5,372 nt of DNA from an uncultured Clostridia bacterium (GCA_949739095.1 CATIYX010000205.1:1-5372), one strand, 5' to 3'; positions 1 to 5,338 are shown, numbered from the stretch's first letter. Notes: generated by a model from the sequence alone, not told the origin. Made by a program: numbers and translations.

Positions 1-2003
1 GCCTTGGTCGGCTCGCCGCCTGCTTTTTTGATTCCGGTGCGACACTGCGCTACCGTCTGAACGGCTATGGTATTCGTTACCAGCAAGGATTGTTCAAACA
101 GCATTTTGAAGATGGATTTCAAAAAGAAGAGGGCGAAGGCTGGCTGCATTCTCCCGACCCCTGGTCCATCCGTCGCGAAGAAGATGCCGTTTTAGTACAT
201 TTCGGAGATGAAACGGTGCGCGCTGTACCATACGACATGCCGGTCATCGGCTATAAAAGCGACTGTATTAACTCACTGCGCCTATGGCAGAGCGAAGCAG
301 TGCAGGACTTTGATTTTGACCTTTTCAACGCCCAAAACTATGACGAAAGTCTGCAAAGACGAAATGATGCCGCCTATATATGTTTGTCCATCTATCCGAA
401 TGATGATGGACCAGAGGGAAAGTGCCTGCGGCTGAAACAGCAATATTTTATGTGCAGCGCTACCATACAGGATATTTTGCGTCAATATAAAGCCAAACAT
501 AGTAAAGATTTCAATGAGTTCAGTAAATTCTATGCAATACAGCTTAACGACACCCATCCCACACTAGCGATTCCCGAATTTATCCGTTTGCTACAAACGC
601 AGGAAAAACTGCCGTTTGAAACAGCACTTTCCATTGCACGCGAAACCTTTGCCTATACCAACCATACTCTGATGGAAGAAGCGCTTGAAACATGGGATTT
701 TGCTTTGGTGAAAAGTACCATCCCTACGGTTGCACAAGTGATTGAAGAAATTCACGCATTTATGCTGAAAGAACTTTTGCCGCAAAATGCGCTTCAGATT
801 CTGCAAAATGATAGAGTACACATGGCAAATCTGGCAGTCTATTGTTCCTTTGCCGTCAATGGCGTTGCTAAAATTCATTCTGAACTGCTCCGCGCCGAGC
901 AAATGAAGGATTGGTATGCCATTTATCCCGACCGCTTTCAAAACAAGACCAATGGTATCACACCACGTCGTTGGATTGGTGTGGCAAACCCTGAACTTAG
1001 CAAATTGATTACTACTTTACTGGGTTCGGACAACTGGCTCAAAAATCTGGAGCGGCTCCGCGAACTGGAAAAATATGCAGATGATGAGGAGATTTTGACA
1101 GAATTCATGCAAATCAAAAGTGTTAAAAAAACGCAGCTTTCGGGAATTCTGTTAGACCGTGAAAATTGTCTGGTGGACCCCACTTCTATGTTCGACATTC
1201 AGGTAAAACGTCTCCATGAGTATAAACGCCAGCTCATGAACGCCTTTTGTATTTTGGCAATCTATTATCGTCTCAAAGCGGGAAATCTGCCAAATTTCCA
1301 TCCAATGACCTGCATTTTCGGTGCGAAAGCGGCGCCGGGTTATCGTCATGCCAAAGGAATTATTAAATATATCAATGAAATTGCCACATTGATTAACAAT
1401 GACCCTGATGTGAAGGGACTTTTGAAAGTTGTGTTTGTTCAGAATTATAACGTATCCTATGCGGAAAAATTAATTCCTGCTGCAGATATTTCCGAACAAA
1501 TTTCAACAGCGGGCACAGAAGCCTCTGGTACCGGAAACATGAAATTTATGCTGAATGGTGCCGTGACACTTGGTACCTATGATGGCGCTAACATCGAAAT
1601 TGTAGAACAGTCCGGCTGGGAAAACAACTATATCTTTGGCTACCATGTAGAAGATTTGGAAAACCTGAAGCCATCTTATGATTCTAAAAAGTGGTATGTT
1701 GAAAACAAAGAACTAAAATTTGTTGTAGATACCTTGATTGACGGCACTTTTGACGACGGCGGCACAGGTCTGTTCAAAGAACTATATGATTCCTTGCTCA
1801 AGGGCGCAAGCTGGCATATACCAGATCACTATTTTATTTTTGCCGATTTCAGCAAATATCTTGATACCCGTCTGGCAGCCAATGTCGATTATGGACAGCC
1901 ATTGCTGTTTGCACGAAAATGCTGGCTCAATATGGCAAATAGTGGCTATTTTTCCAGTGACCGCACCATTAAAGAATATGCGACACAAATTTGGAATTTA
2001 TAG
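1..2003 (+). CDS. glgP: Glycogen/alpha-glucan phosphorylase, 5'-truncated by window edge
   Basis: Catalyses phosphorolysis of alpha-1,4-glucan ends to glucose-1-phosphate in the cytoplasm, using pyridoxal phosphate (PLP). The frame is open from the window edge; the first whole codon is at 3, and 666 residues are visible. They begin in the conserved GLGRLAACF segment, so about 130-140 N-terminal residues of a roughly 800-residue enzyme lie outside. Family landmarks appear in order: NGYGIRY, LNDTHPTLAIPE (near 546-580), YTNHT, QNKTNGITPRRW (near 940-975), VKRLHEYKRQ (near 1203-1232) and the PLP signature EASGTGNMKFMLN at 1518-1556. The PLP-binding lysine codon is 1542-1544. The C-terminus SSDRTIKEYATQIW is the usual family ending, so the 3' end is complete. 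An internal TTG at 90 is not the start. Specificity for glycogen versus maltodextrin cannot be read from the sequence. A strong terminator follows 14 bases after the stop. Confidence 0.97.
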   Translation, partial: LGRLAACFFDSGATLRYRLNGYGIRYQQGLFKQHFEDGFQKEEGEGWLHSPDPWSIRREEDAVLVHFGDETVRAVPYDMPVIGYKSDCINSLRLWQSEAVQDFDFDLFNAQNYDESLQRRNDAAYICLSIYPNDDGPEGKCLRLKQQYFMCSATIQDILRQYKAKHSKDFNEFSKFYAIQLNDTHPTLAIPEFIRLLQTQEKLPFETALSIARETFAYTNHTLMEEALETWDFALVKSTIPTVAQVIEEIHAFMLKELLPQNALQILQNDRVHMANLAVYCSFAVNGVAKIHSELLRAEQMKDWYAIYPDRFQNKTNGITPRRWIGVANPELSKLITTLLGSDNWLKNLERLRELEKYADDEEILTEFMQIKSVKKTQLSGILLDRENCLVDPTSMFDIQVKRLHEYKRQLMNAFCILAIYYRLKAGNLPNFHPMTCIFGAKAAPGYRHAKGIIKYINEIATLINNDPDVKGLLKVVFVQNYNVSYAEKLIPAADISEQISTAGTEASGTGNMKFMLNGAVTLGTYDGANIEIVEQSGWENNYIFGYHVEDLENLKPSYDSKKWYVENKELKFVVDTLIDGTFDDGGTGLFKELYDSLLKGASWHIPDHYFIFADFSKYLDTRLAANVDYGQPLLFARKCWLNMANSGYFSSDRTIKEYATQIWNL

Positions 2004-2016
2004 AATTCAGACTTTT

Positions 2017-2048
2017 CAGACGCTCTAAGCCAATAGAGCGTCTGTTTT
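2017..2048 (+). terminator. Rho-independent terminator of glgP
   Basis: Perfect 11-bp inverted repeat: left arm 2017-2027 (CAGACGCTCTA), right arm 2034-2044 (TAGAGCGTCTG). The loop is AGCCAA, and TTTT follows directly, with a second T-rich stretch a few bases on. It begins 14 bases after the phosphorylase stop and isolates that gene from the downstream unit. Confidence 0.9.
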
Positions 2049-2080
2049 CATATTTTCAGGAAAAATATGTATCGTCGGAC

Positions 2081-2109
2081 TTGATTTTTATGCCGCTTTC
2101 CGCTATACT
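2081..2109 (+). promoter_or_regulatory. Sigma-A-like promoter for miniprotein/cyclophilin unit
   Basis: A -35 hexamer TTGATT (2081-2086) and a -10 hexamer TATACT (2104-2109) are separated by 17 bases, the optimal spacing. The predicted start is near 2116, leaving a leader of about 38 bases before the miniprotein ATG at 2154. It lies between the glgP terminator and the first following ribosome site, where a promoter is expected. No operator is evident. Confidence 0.7.
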
Positions 2110-2153
2110 TAAATTAAGCAAACTACTATGGCACAGAAAAGAGGTGACACGAC

Positions 2154-2255
2154 ATGAAAAAGTTACTCAAATTTTTTAGCGGGCTCTGTTGTATATTCGC
2201 TTTGCTATGCAGTGTGATTTATTTTTTAAGCACATTAATGCCTGATTCAGAATAA
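2154..2255 (+). CDS. 33-residue single-span membrane miniprotein
   Basis: A short open frame, ATG 2154 to TAA 2253-2255. It is preceded by a GAGGTG ribosome site (2141-2146) 7 bases from the ATG. The product starts MKKLLKFF, runs through a hydrophobic stretch from about residue 7 to 29 that is rich in Leu, Phe, Ile and Cys (three Cys), and ends in the polar tail PDSE. The basic N-terminus and acidic C-terminus fit one transmembrane helix with the N-terminus inside. There is no convincing lipobox (LLC lacks the small residue before Cys). It sits 44 bases downstream of a good promoter and 68 bases upstream of the probable cyclophilin start, with no clear terminator between, so the two are probably cotranscribed. 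I do not recognise a family. It could be a real membrane peptide, or a leader whose translation affects the next gene. Confidence 0.65.
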   Translation: MKKLLKFFSGLCCIFALLCSVIYFLSTLMPDSE

Positions 2256-2323
2256 TTTTCTTTCTACTCACGGGGCATCGTTTTTATAGAAAATAACAAC
2301 AAATGAGAAAGGGTGTCATCAGA

Positions 2324-2920
2324 ATGCAAAAACAAACTAAAATTGTGGTATCAATCATTGTAGCTATCTGCATTATCGCACTTGCAGCTATCTGCGTGAT
2401 TACATTTACAATCCTAAATACAAATAAAGGAGGCAACAACCATATGGTATTAATTGAAATGGAAGACGGCGCAACAATGAAGGTAGAACTCTATCCAGAA
2501 TATGCGCCCAAAACAGTAGAAAACTTTGAGAAACTGGTTAAAGAAGGATTTTATGACGGACTTACGTTCCACCGCGTCATTTCCGGCTTCATGATTCAGG
2601 GAGGCGACCCGCAAGGGACCGGTATGGGCGGCAGCGACGAAACCATTCCTGGCGAATTTTCTTCTAACGGTTTTAAACAAAATACGCTTAAACATACTCG
2701 CGGCGTTATCTCCATGGCACGCAGCACTATGCCGAATTCCGCGTCCAGTCAATTCTTTATTATGCATCAAGATACTCCATCTCTAGATGGAAGCTATGCT
2801 GCATTTGGAAAAGTGATTGAAGGTATTGAAGAAGTGGACAAAATCGCCGCTGTTCAGACTGACAGCTCAGATAAACCGCTGACGCCGGTGGTTATCAAAC
2901 GTATCACAATGGTCGATTAA
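2324..2920 (+). CDS. Membrane-anchored cyclophilin-type peptidyl-prolyl cis-trans isomerase
   Basis: Catalyses cis-trans isomerisation of X-Pro bonds during protein folding. From the ATG at 2324 the product has 198 residues: a short basic N-terminus (MQKQTK), a hydrophobic anchor at about 7-31, a short polar linker (NTNKGGNNH) and a compact bacterial cyclophilin domain at 41-198. Active-site counterparts of human cyclophilin A are visible: Arg84, Phe89, Met90 and Gln92 in FHRVISGFMIQGGD, Ala132 in SMAR, and Phe145 in SQFFIM. The cyclosporin-contacting Trp and the active-site His are Ser and Tyr (SLDGSYAAFG), as in many bacterial forms, so weak cyclosporin binding is likely. I chose ATG 2324 because GAAAGGG (2307-2313) lies 10 bases upstream; the in-frame ATG at 2303 lacks a ribosome site. 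The positive-inside rule would put the catalytic domain outside the membrane. A second strong ribosome site lies inside the gene (see 2428-2446). There is no lipobox, and a terminator follows at once. Confidence 0.93.
   Translation: MQKQTKIVVSIIVAICIIALAAICVITFTILNTNKGGNNHMVLIEMEDGATMKVELYPEYAPKTVENFEKLVKEGFYDGLTFHRVISGFMIQGGDPQGTGMGGSDETIPGEFSSNGFKQNTLKHTRGVISMARSTMPNSASSQFFIMHQDTPSLDGSYAAFGKVIEGIEEVDKIAAVQTDSSDKPLTPVVIKRITMVD
2428..2446 (+). promoter_or_regulatory. Internal ribosome site and alternative start in cyclophilin gene
   Basis: Inside the cyclophilin frame, AGGAGG (2428-2433, preceded by TAA) stands 10 bases before an in-frame ATG at 2444-2446. That ATG is codon 41 of the 198-residue form and is the first residue of the cyclophilin domain (MVLIEMEDG). 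The site is stronger than the one before ATG 2324. Starting here would give a 158-residue soluble protein of the usual cytosolic cyclophilin length. That both forms are made is inference. Confidence 0.65.
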
Positions 2921-2927
2921 ATCCCAT

Positions 2928-2969
2928 GCCCGGGACATGAAACCATGTTTCGGGCTGTTTTTCTGTTTT
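2928..2969 (+). terminator. Rho-independent terminator of cyclophilin unit
   Basis: A 12-bp stem pairs 2928-2939 (GCCCGGGACATG) with 2944-2955 (CATGTTTCGGGC), including two G-U pairs. The loop is AAAC, and a T-rich tail runs from 2956 to about 2969. It starts 7 bases after the cyclophilin stop. Confidence 0.88.
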
Positions 2970-3030
2970 GTAAACAATTTAATATACTACTGTTTTGATT
3001 TTGCTGGTTTGTTTAAAGTTTATTCATATC

Positions 3031-3039
3031 TTATCCACA
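3031..3039 (+). promoter_or_regulatory. DnaA-box 9-mer upstream of receiver gene
   Basis: TTATCCACA matches the classical DnaA box (TTATNCACA) at all positions. It lies 9 bases upstream of the -10 hexamer of the receiver gene, in the spacer/-35 zone where a bound protein could block or assist RNA polymerase. It is a single box with no cluster nearby, so it is not an origin. Chance occurrence is possible. Confidence 0.4.
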
Positions 3040-3045
3040 TATTAA

Positions 3046-3054
3046 TGGTATACT
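3046..3054 (+). promoter_or_regulatory. Extended -10 promoter of receiver gene
   Basis: TG (3046-3047), one base, then TATACT (3049-3054) make an extended -10 element. No good -35 hexamer lies 16-18 bases upstream (the 17-base position reads ATATCT), which is tolerated with an extended -10. The predicted start is near 3061, giving a leader of about 67 bases to the ATG at 3128. Confidence 0.55.
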
Positions 3055-3067
3055 ATATTTTAGTAAG

Positions 3068-3082
3068 TGTGTCAATTACACA
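3068..3082. repeat. Short dyad in receiver-gene leader
   Basis: TGTGT (3068-3072) and ACACA (3078-3082) form a 5-bp inverted repeat around CAATT, just after the predicted transcription start near 3061. The position would suit a repressor operator, but the arms are short and no matching site exists elsewhere in the window. Confidence 0.25.
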
Positions 3083-3127
3083 GATATCAATGAATTATCT
3101 TTTTTACAAATAAAGGAGTTGCTATCC

Positions 3128-3529
3128 ATGAGAGAGCAGACTATTCTGATAGCAGATGACCAAATGTTTATCCGTCGCATTATTTCCGATTATTTGGAAA
3201 ATGCAAACTATCATGTAATGGAAGCTAAAAACGGTCGGGAGGCATTAGAGTTCTTTTGCGCTAACCAACAGACCATTGATTTAGTTATATTAGATATCAT
3301 GATGCCAGAAATGGACGGGCTGGAGGTATGCGAACGTATTCGCGACATTTCCTCTGTCCCTGTCATTATGCTTACGGCAAGCGATGATGATAACAACGAA
3401 ATCAAGGGATTGCGGCTCGGCGTGGATGAATATATGAAAAAACCTTTTGATAATAAGGAATTGGTGCAGCTTGTCAACCGTCTCCTTGGAAATTCCAACA
3501 TGCAGAATCAAAACGTAATAAACCTATAA
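3128..3529 (+). CDS. Stand-alone response-regulator receiver protein
   Basis: A cytoplasmic phospho-acceptor of two-component or phosphorelay signalling. The 133 residues hold one CheY-like receiver domain (about 4-121) and a 12-residue polar tail, with no DNA-binding or enzymatic output domain. All key residues are present: acidic pair Asp10-Asp11, phospho-acceptor Asp56 (LVILDIMMPEMDG), Thr83 (MLTAS), switch aromatic Tyr102 and Lys105 (YMKKPF). The segment after Thr83 (GLRLGVDEYMKKPFDNKEL) resembles OmpR/PhoB-type receivers, while DDQ followed by IR at residues 10-16 recalls Spo0F. ATG 3128 is chosen because AAAGGAG (3112-3118) lies 9 bases upstream; an in-frame TTG at 3119 overlaps the ribosome site itself. 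No histidine kinase is adjacent and the gene has its own promoter and terminator, so its partner must be encoded elsewhere. A terminator directly after the stop argues against a broken OmpR-type gene. Confidence 0.93.
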   Translation: MREQTILIADDQMFIRRIISDYLENANYHVMEAKNGREALEFFCANQQTIDLVILDIMMPEMDGLEVCERIRDISSVPVIMLTASDDDNNEIKGLRLGVDEYMKKPFDNKELVQLVNRLLGNSNMQNQNVINL

Positions 3530-3564
3530 AAAAGCAGTTTTATAATTAGGTCCGCTGTTTTTTT
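3528..3564 (+). terminator. Probable terminator of receiver gene
   Basis: AAAAAAGCAG (3528-3537) can pair with CTGTTTTTTT (3555-3564) through one G-U pair, around a 17-base loop. It overlaps the stop codon and ends in seven Ts. The core is short and the loop long, so it may be of moderate strength; A-U pairing on both sides could also let it act on the reverse strand. Confidence 0.6.
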
Positions 3565-3749
3565 ACTTATGGAAAATATTGAGGCTGACGAGTGGCAACC
3601 CCCGTGCGCTGTGCAGAAAAATCTGCCGCTAAAATTGTACGGAGTTTGTCATTTCCATGCTTATACATATTTTATATACGCTTTATCTGCCCACGATAAT
3701 GCGTTACATTTTCATTATTATTTGTGGGCAGAAAGGCTATGGATAGTTT
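3565..3749 (+). other. Structured 185-base leader/intergenic region before hydrolase gene
   Basis: No credible gene lies here. It holds a small hairpin, GCAGA-AAAA-TCTGC (3613-3626), and a larger dyad (3686-3732). TTGTCA (3646-3651) could be a -35, but the nearest -10-like bases (TTTATA, 3671-3676) are 19 bases away, so no promoter is called. The hydrolase must nevertheless start its transcript here, because a terminator closes the previous gene. I recognise no known riboswitch class. Confidence 0.5.
3686..3732 (+). repeat. Interrupted inverted repeat (hairpin) just upstream of hydrolase start
   Basis: TCTGCCCAC (3686-3694) is the exact reverse complement of GTGGGCAGA (3724-3732). Inside it, GATAATG (3695-3701) pairs with CATTATT (3713-3719) through one G-U pair, leaving a four-base bulge (3720-3723) and an 11-base loop. 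No T-run follows on either strand, so it is not a normal terminator. The right arm ends within GAAAGG (3731-3736), the only candidate ribosome site for the hydrolase. Confidence 0.6.
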
Positions 3750-4697
3750 ATGGCTTGTATTATAGAAGACGTTGCGTTTCGTTCTGCTTGTGGACGTGGT
3801 AAGATTTATGCCAAAAAATGGTATCAGAAAACTTCTTATAAAGAAACCGAATATAAGGGTATCGTTCAGATATCCCATGATTTGAATGAACATATTGGTT
3901 ATTACGATGCATTTGCGCGGCAGCTTGCCGAAGCAGGCTATATTGTTTGTGCAAGCGACCATTTGGGGCATGGTCAGTCCGCCATCACACCGCTGTTAAC
4001 AGGATATTTTGGCGAACAATATGGTTATTTATATCTGGTGGAGGATATGTATGCACTCATGGAACTCATGCGCAAAAAGTATCCTGACCTCCCCTATTTT
4101 TTCTTTGGACAAGGTATCGGTGCATATCCTGTTCAACTCTTATTGCAAGAGCACGGTGAATCGGTTCAGGGCATTATATTATCCGGCTGTACTGATAAGC
4201 TGCCCGGTTCCTTTTGGAAACGCCCGCTTACGAACATGGTATATCAGATAAAGGGTTCCACTTCCAAATATAAATTCTTAAATCGTTTTTTCTATCGTCC
4301 GCTTTGTGGAAACGTAAAAAAGACAAAAGCGCCATGGACTTGGCTCTCCCACAATGAATCATTCGTAGCAGCTTTCACGGCAGATTCCGCTTGCAATTTT
4401 GAACTGACTAACGTTGGGTTGCGTGATATTTATATTTTGGAACAAAAAACTTCTGCCAACGGTTGGTATACGCATTTTCCTCAGCAAACAGCCGCCCTCC
4501 TGATTTCAGGAAATGAAGACCGGCTAACACACGGTGGCGCAAATACCCAGCGTATGGCACAGCGGCTTCAAAAGAGCGGAAATGCACATATTGATTTCAA
4601 ATTATATTCCGATGCACGTCATGCACTATTACAAGACACTTGCCAAAACGCAGTTATCGCAGATACCATTTCTTGGCTGGAGACACAATCTCATTAA
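3750..4697 (+). CDS. Alpha/beta-hydrolase, monoacylglycerol-lipase-like, lacking the catalytic serine
   Basis: The 315 residues follow the Hydrolase_4 (serine aminopeptidase S33/monoacylglycerol lipase-like) pattern: an HGxxEH-like motif as HDLNEH (43-48), SDHLGHGQS (69-77), LVEDM (96-100), an elbow at FFFGQGIGAY (117-126), ILSG (143-146), a cap region (about 150-235) with WLSHNE, ISGNED (252-257) and DARH (288-291). Active members hydrolyse ester bonds of lipids or related small substrates. Asp257 and His291 match the family triad, but the elbow reads G-Q-G-I-G instead of G-x-S-x-G: Gly122 (GGT, 4113-4115) replaces the nucleophile. The oxyanion-side HG is HD (Asp44). The frame is otherwise full length, so this is a probable pseudoenzyme or a recently inactivated gene. 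No signal peptide or membrane segment is seen. ATG 3750 is the first start after an in-frame stop (TAG, 3744-3746); its ribosome site is weak (GAAAGG, 13 bases away). Confidence 0.88.
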   Translation: MACIIEDVAFRSACGRGKIYAKKWYQKTSYKETEYKGIVQISHDLNEHIGYYDAFARQLAEAGYIVCASDHLGHGQSAITPLLTGYFGEQYGYLYLVEDMYALMELMRKKYPDLPYFFFGQGIGAYPVQLLLQEHGESVQGIILSGCTDKLPGSFWKRPLTNMVYQIKGSTSKYKFLNRFFYRPLCGNVKKTKAPWTWLSHNESFVAAFTADSACNFELTNVGLRDIYILEQKTSANGWYTHFPQQTAALLISGNEDRLTHGGANTQRMAQRLQKSGNAHIDFKLYSDARHALLQDTCQNAVIADTISWLETQSH

Positions 4698-4699
4698 AC

Positions 4700-4750
4700 A
4701 AAAAAACCGCTTTTCTATGGATAGTACCATAGTGAAAGCGGTTTTATTTT
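4700..4750. terminator. Bidirectional terminator between convergent hydrolase gene and spoVT
   Basis: A long stem pairs 4703-4720 with 4727-4745: AAAACCGC with GCGGTTTT at the base and CTATGG with CCATAG at the top, with one bulged T and a loop of ATAGTA. A run of As (4700-4706) on the left and Ts (4742-4750) on the right give a U-tract in either direction. It fills the 65-base gap between the two stop codons and can serve both genes. Confidence 0.9.
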
Positions 4751-4762
4751 CGCCTTGCGGCA

Positions 4763-5308
4763 TTATTCTTCCATTTGTTTTCCCAGAACGCCCGCGGCAG
4801 ATTGTGCTAACTTTGTTTCTACTTCGCCCATGTTGCCATGTTCTTCGCCTTTTACCATAATCACGCTGCCGATTGCCGAACCTTCTGAAATAATCGGTGC
4901 TACTACACCAGCAACATATTTATCTGCGCCTTCCATCACCGGCATTGTTTTTGTATCACCCATTTTCATGATGAATGTGGATTTCTCATCCATGATTTTC
5001 TCCAGTTCACTGCTGATTCGTTTTTCCATAAACTCTTTTTTGGGTGCGCCATAAATCGCTACAATAGAGTCTTTATCGGTGATACAAACCGGATGTCCAC
5101 TGGTTTTGGACAATGTTTCGGCATAGTGACTTGCAAATTCGCCCAGTTCCCCAATCGGAGAATATTTTTTAAAAATTACTTCTCCTTCACGGTTTGTAAA
5201 AATTTCTAACGGGTCCCCTTCGCGGATACGCATTGTTCTTCTGATTTCTTTCGGTATCACAACACGTCCTAGGTCATCAATTCTTCTAACAATTCCTGTT
5301 GCTTTCAA
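4763..5308 (-). CDS. spoVT: Stage V sporulation protein T, AbrB-family forespore regulator
   Basis: A DNA-binding transcription factor that in Bacillus tunes sigma-G-dependent genes in the forespore and affects spore coat, cortex and germination. The 181 residues match the family length (about 178). An N-terminal AbrB/MazE swapped-hairpin domain (1-50: MKATGIVRRIDDLGRVVIPK, then RIREGDPLEIF) precedes a GAF-like domain (about 55-178; GHPVCITDKD, VVAPIISEG, GSVIMV). The start is TTG (5306-5308): the conserved MKATG N-terminus begins there, and AAGGGAGG (5317-5324) is 8 bases upstream. An ATG at 5311-5313 is out of frame and meets a stop after two codons. The promoter is probably at or beyond the right edge: in the 64 bases upstream I see no convincing sigma-G or sigma-A pair. 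It converges on the hydrolase gene and shares its terminator. Its presence is strong evidence for a spore-former. Confidence 0.96.
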   Translation of the reverse strand: MKATGIVRRIDDLGRVVIPKEIRRTMRIREGDPLEIFTNREGEVIFKKYSPIGELGEFASHYAETLSKTSGHPVCITDKDSIVAIYGAPKKEFMEKRISSELEKIMDEKSTFIMKMGDTKTMPVMEGADKYVAGVVAPIISEGSAIGSVIMVKGEEHGNMGEVETKLAQSAAGVLGKQMEE

Positions 5309-5316
5309 AGCATGTT

Positions 5317-5324
5317 CCTCCCTT
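5317..5324 (-). promoter_or_regulatory. Ribosome site that fixes the TTG start of spoVT
   Basis: On the minus strand this reads AAGGGAGG. It lies 8 bases from TTG (5308-5306), the normal distance, but only 3 bases from the out-of-frame ATG (5313-5311). Spacing and the conserved N-terminus both favour the TTG. Confidence 0.8.
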
Positions 5325-5338
5325 TATTGGTATCTATT

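Noticed and set aside
90..92. TTG 90 as the start of the phosphorylase
   Set aside because: Codons 3-89 in the same frame encode conserved family sequence (GLGRLAACF and NGYGIRY), so the gene continues beyond the left edge.
1991..2179. 62-codon plus-strand frame after glgP
   Set aside because: It reads through the glgP stop region, the terminator hairpin and the next promoter; no ribosome site and no recognisable product.
2255..2294. Possible terminator between miniprotein and cyclophilin (ATTTTCT ... AGAAAAT)
   Set aside because: The 7-bp stem is only A/T-rich with a 26-base loop and no following T-run, so read-through into the cyclophilin is expected.
2303..2305. ATG 2303 as the start of the cyclophilin gene
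   Set aside because: No Shine-Dalgarno sequence precedes it, and its first codons contain the GAAAGGG that serves ATG 2324.
2450..2770. 106-codon minus-strand open frame opposite the cyclophilin gene
   Set aside because: It lies wholly inside a gene with clear cyclophilin motifs, and its translation (Cys/His/Arg-rich, no domain) is an antisense shadow.
3583..3621. Hammerhead-ribozyme-like bases (CTGACGA near 3583 and GAAA near 3616)
   Set aside because: The bases between do not form the required stem II closing pair and no flanking stems I and III are visible; most likely chance.
3569..3802. 77-codon plus-strand open frame between the receiver and hydrolase genes
   Set aside because: It begins inside the T-run of the receiver terminator, has no ribosome site, a composition unlike a protein (many Trp, Tyr, His, Cys), and overlaps the start of the well-supported hydrolase.
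4755..5054. 99-codon plus-strand open frame opposite spoVT
   Set aside because: Antisense shadow of a conserved gene, overlapping the bidirectional terminator zone, without a ribosome site.
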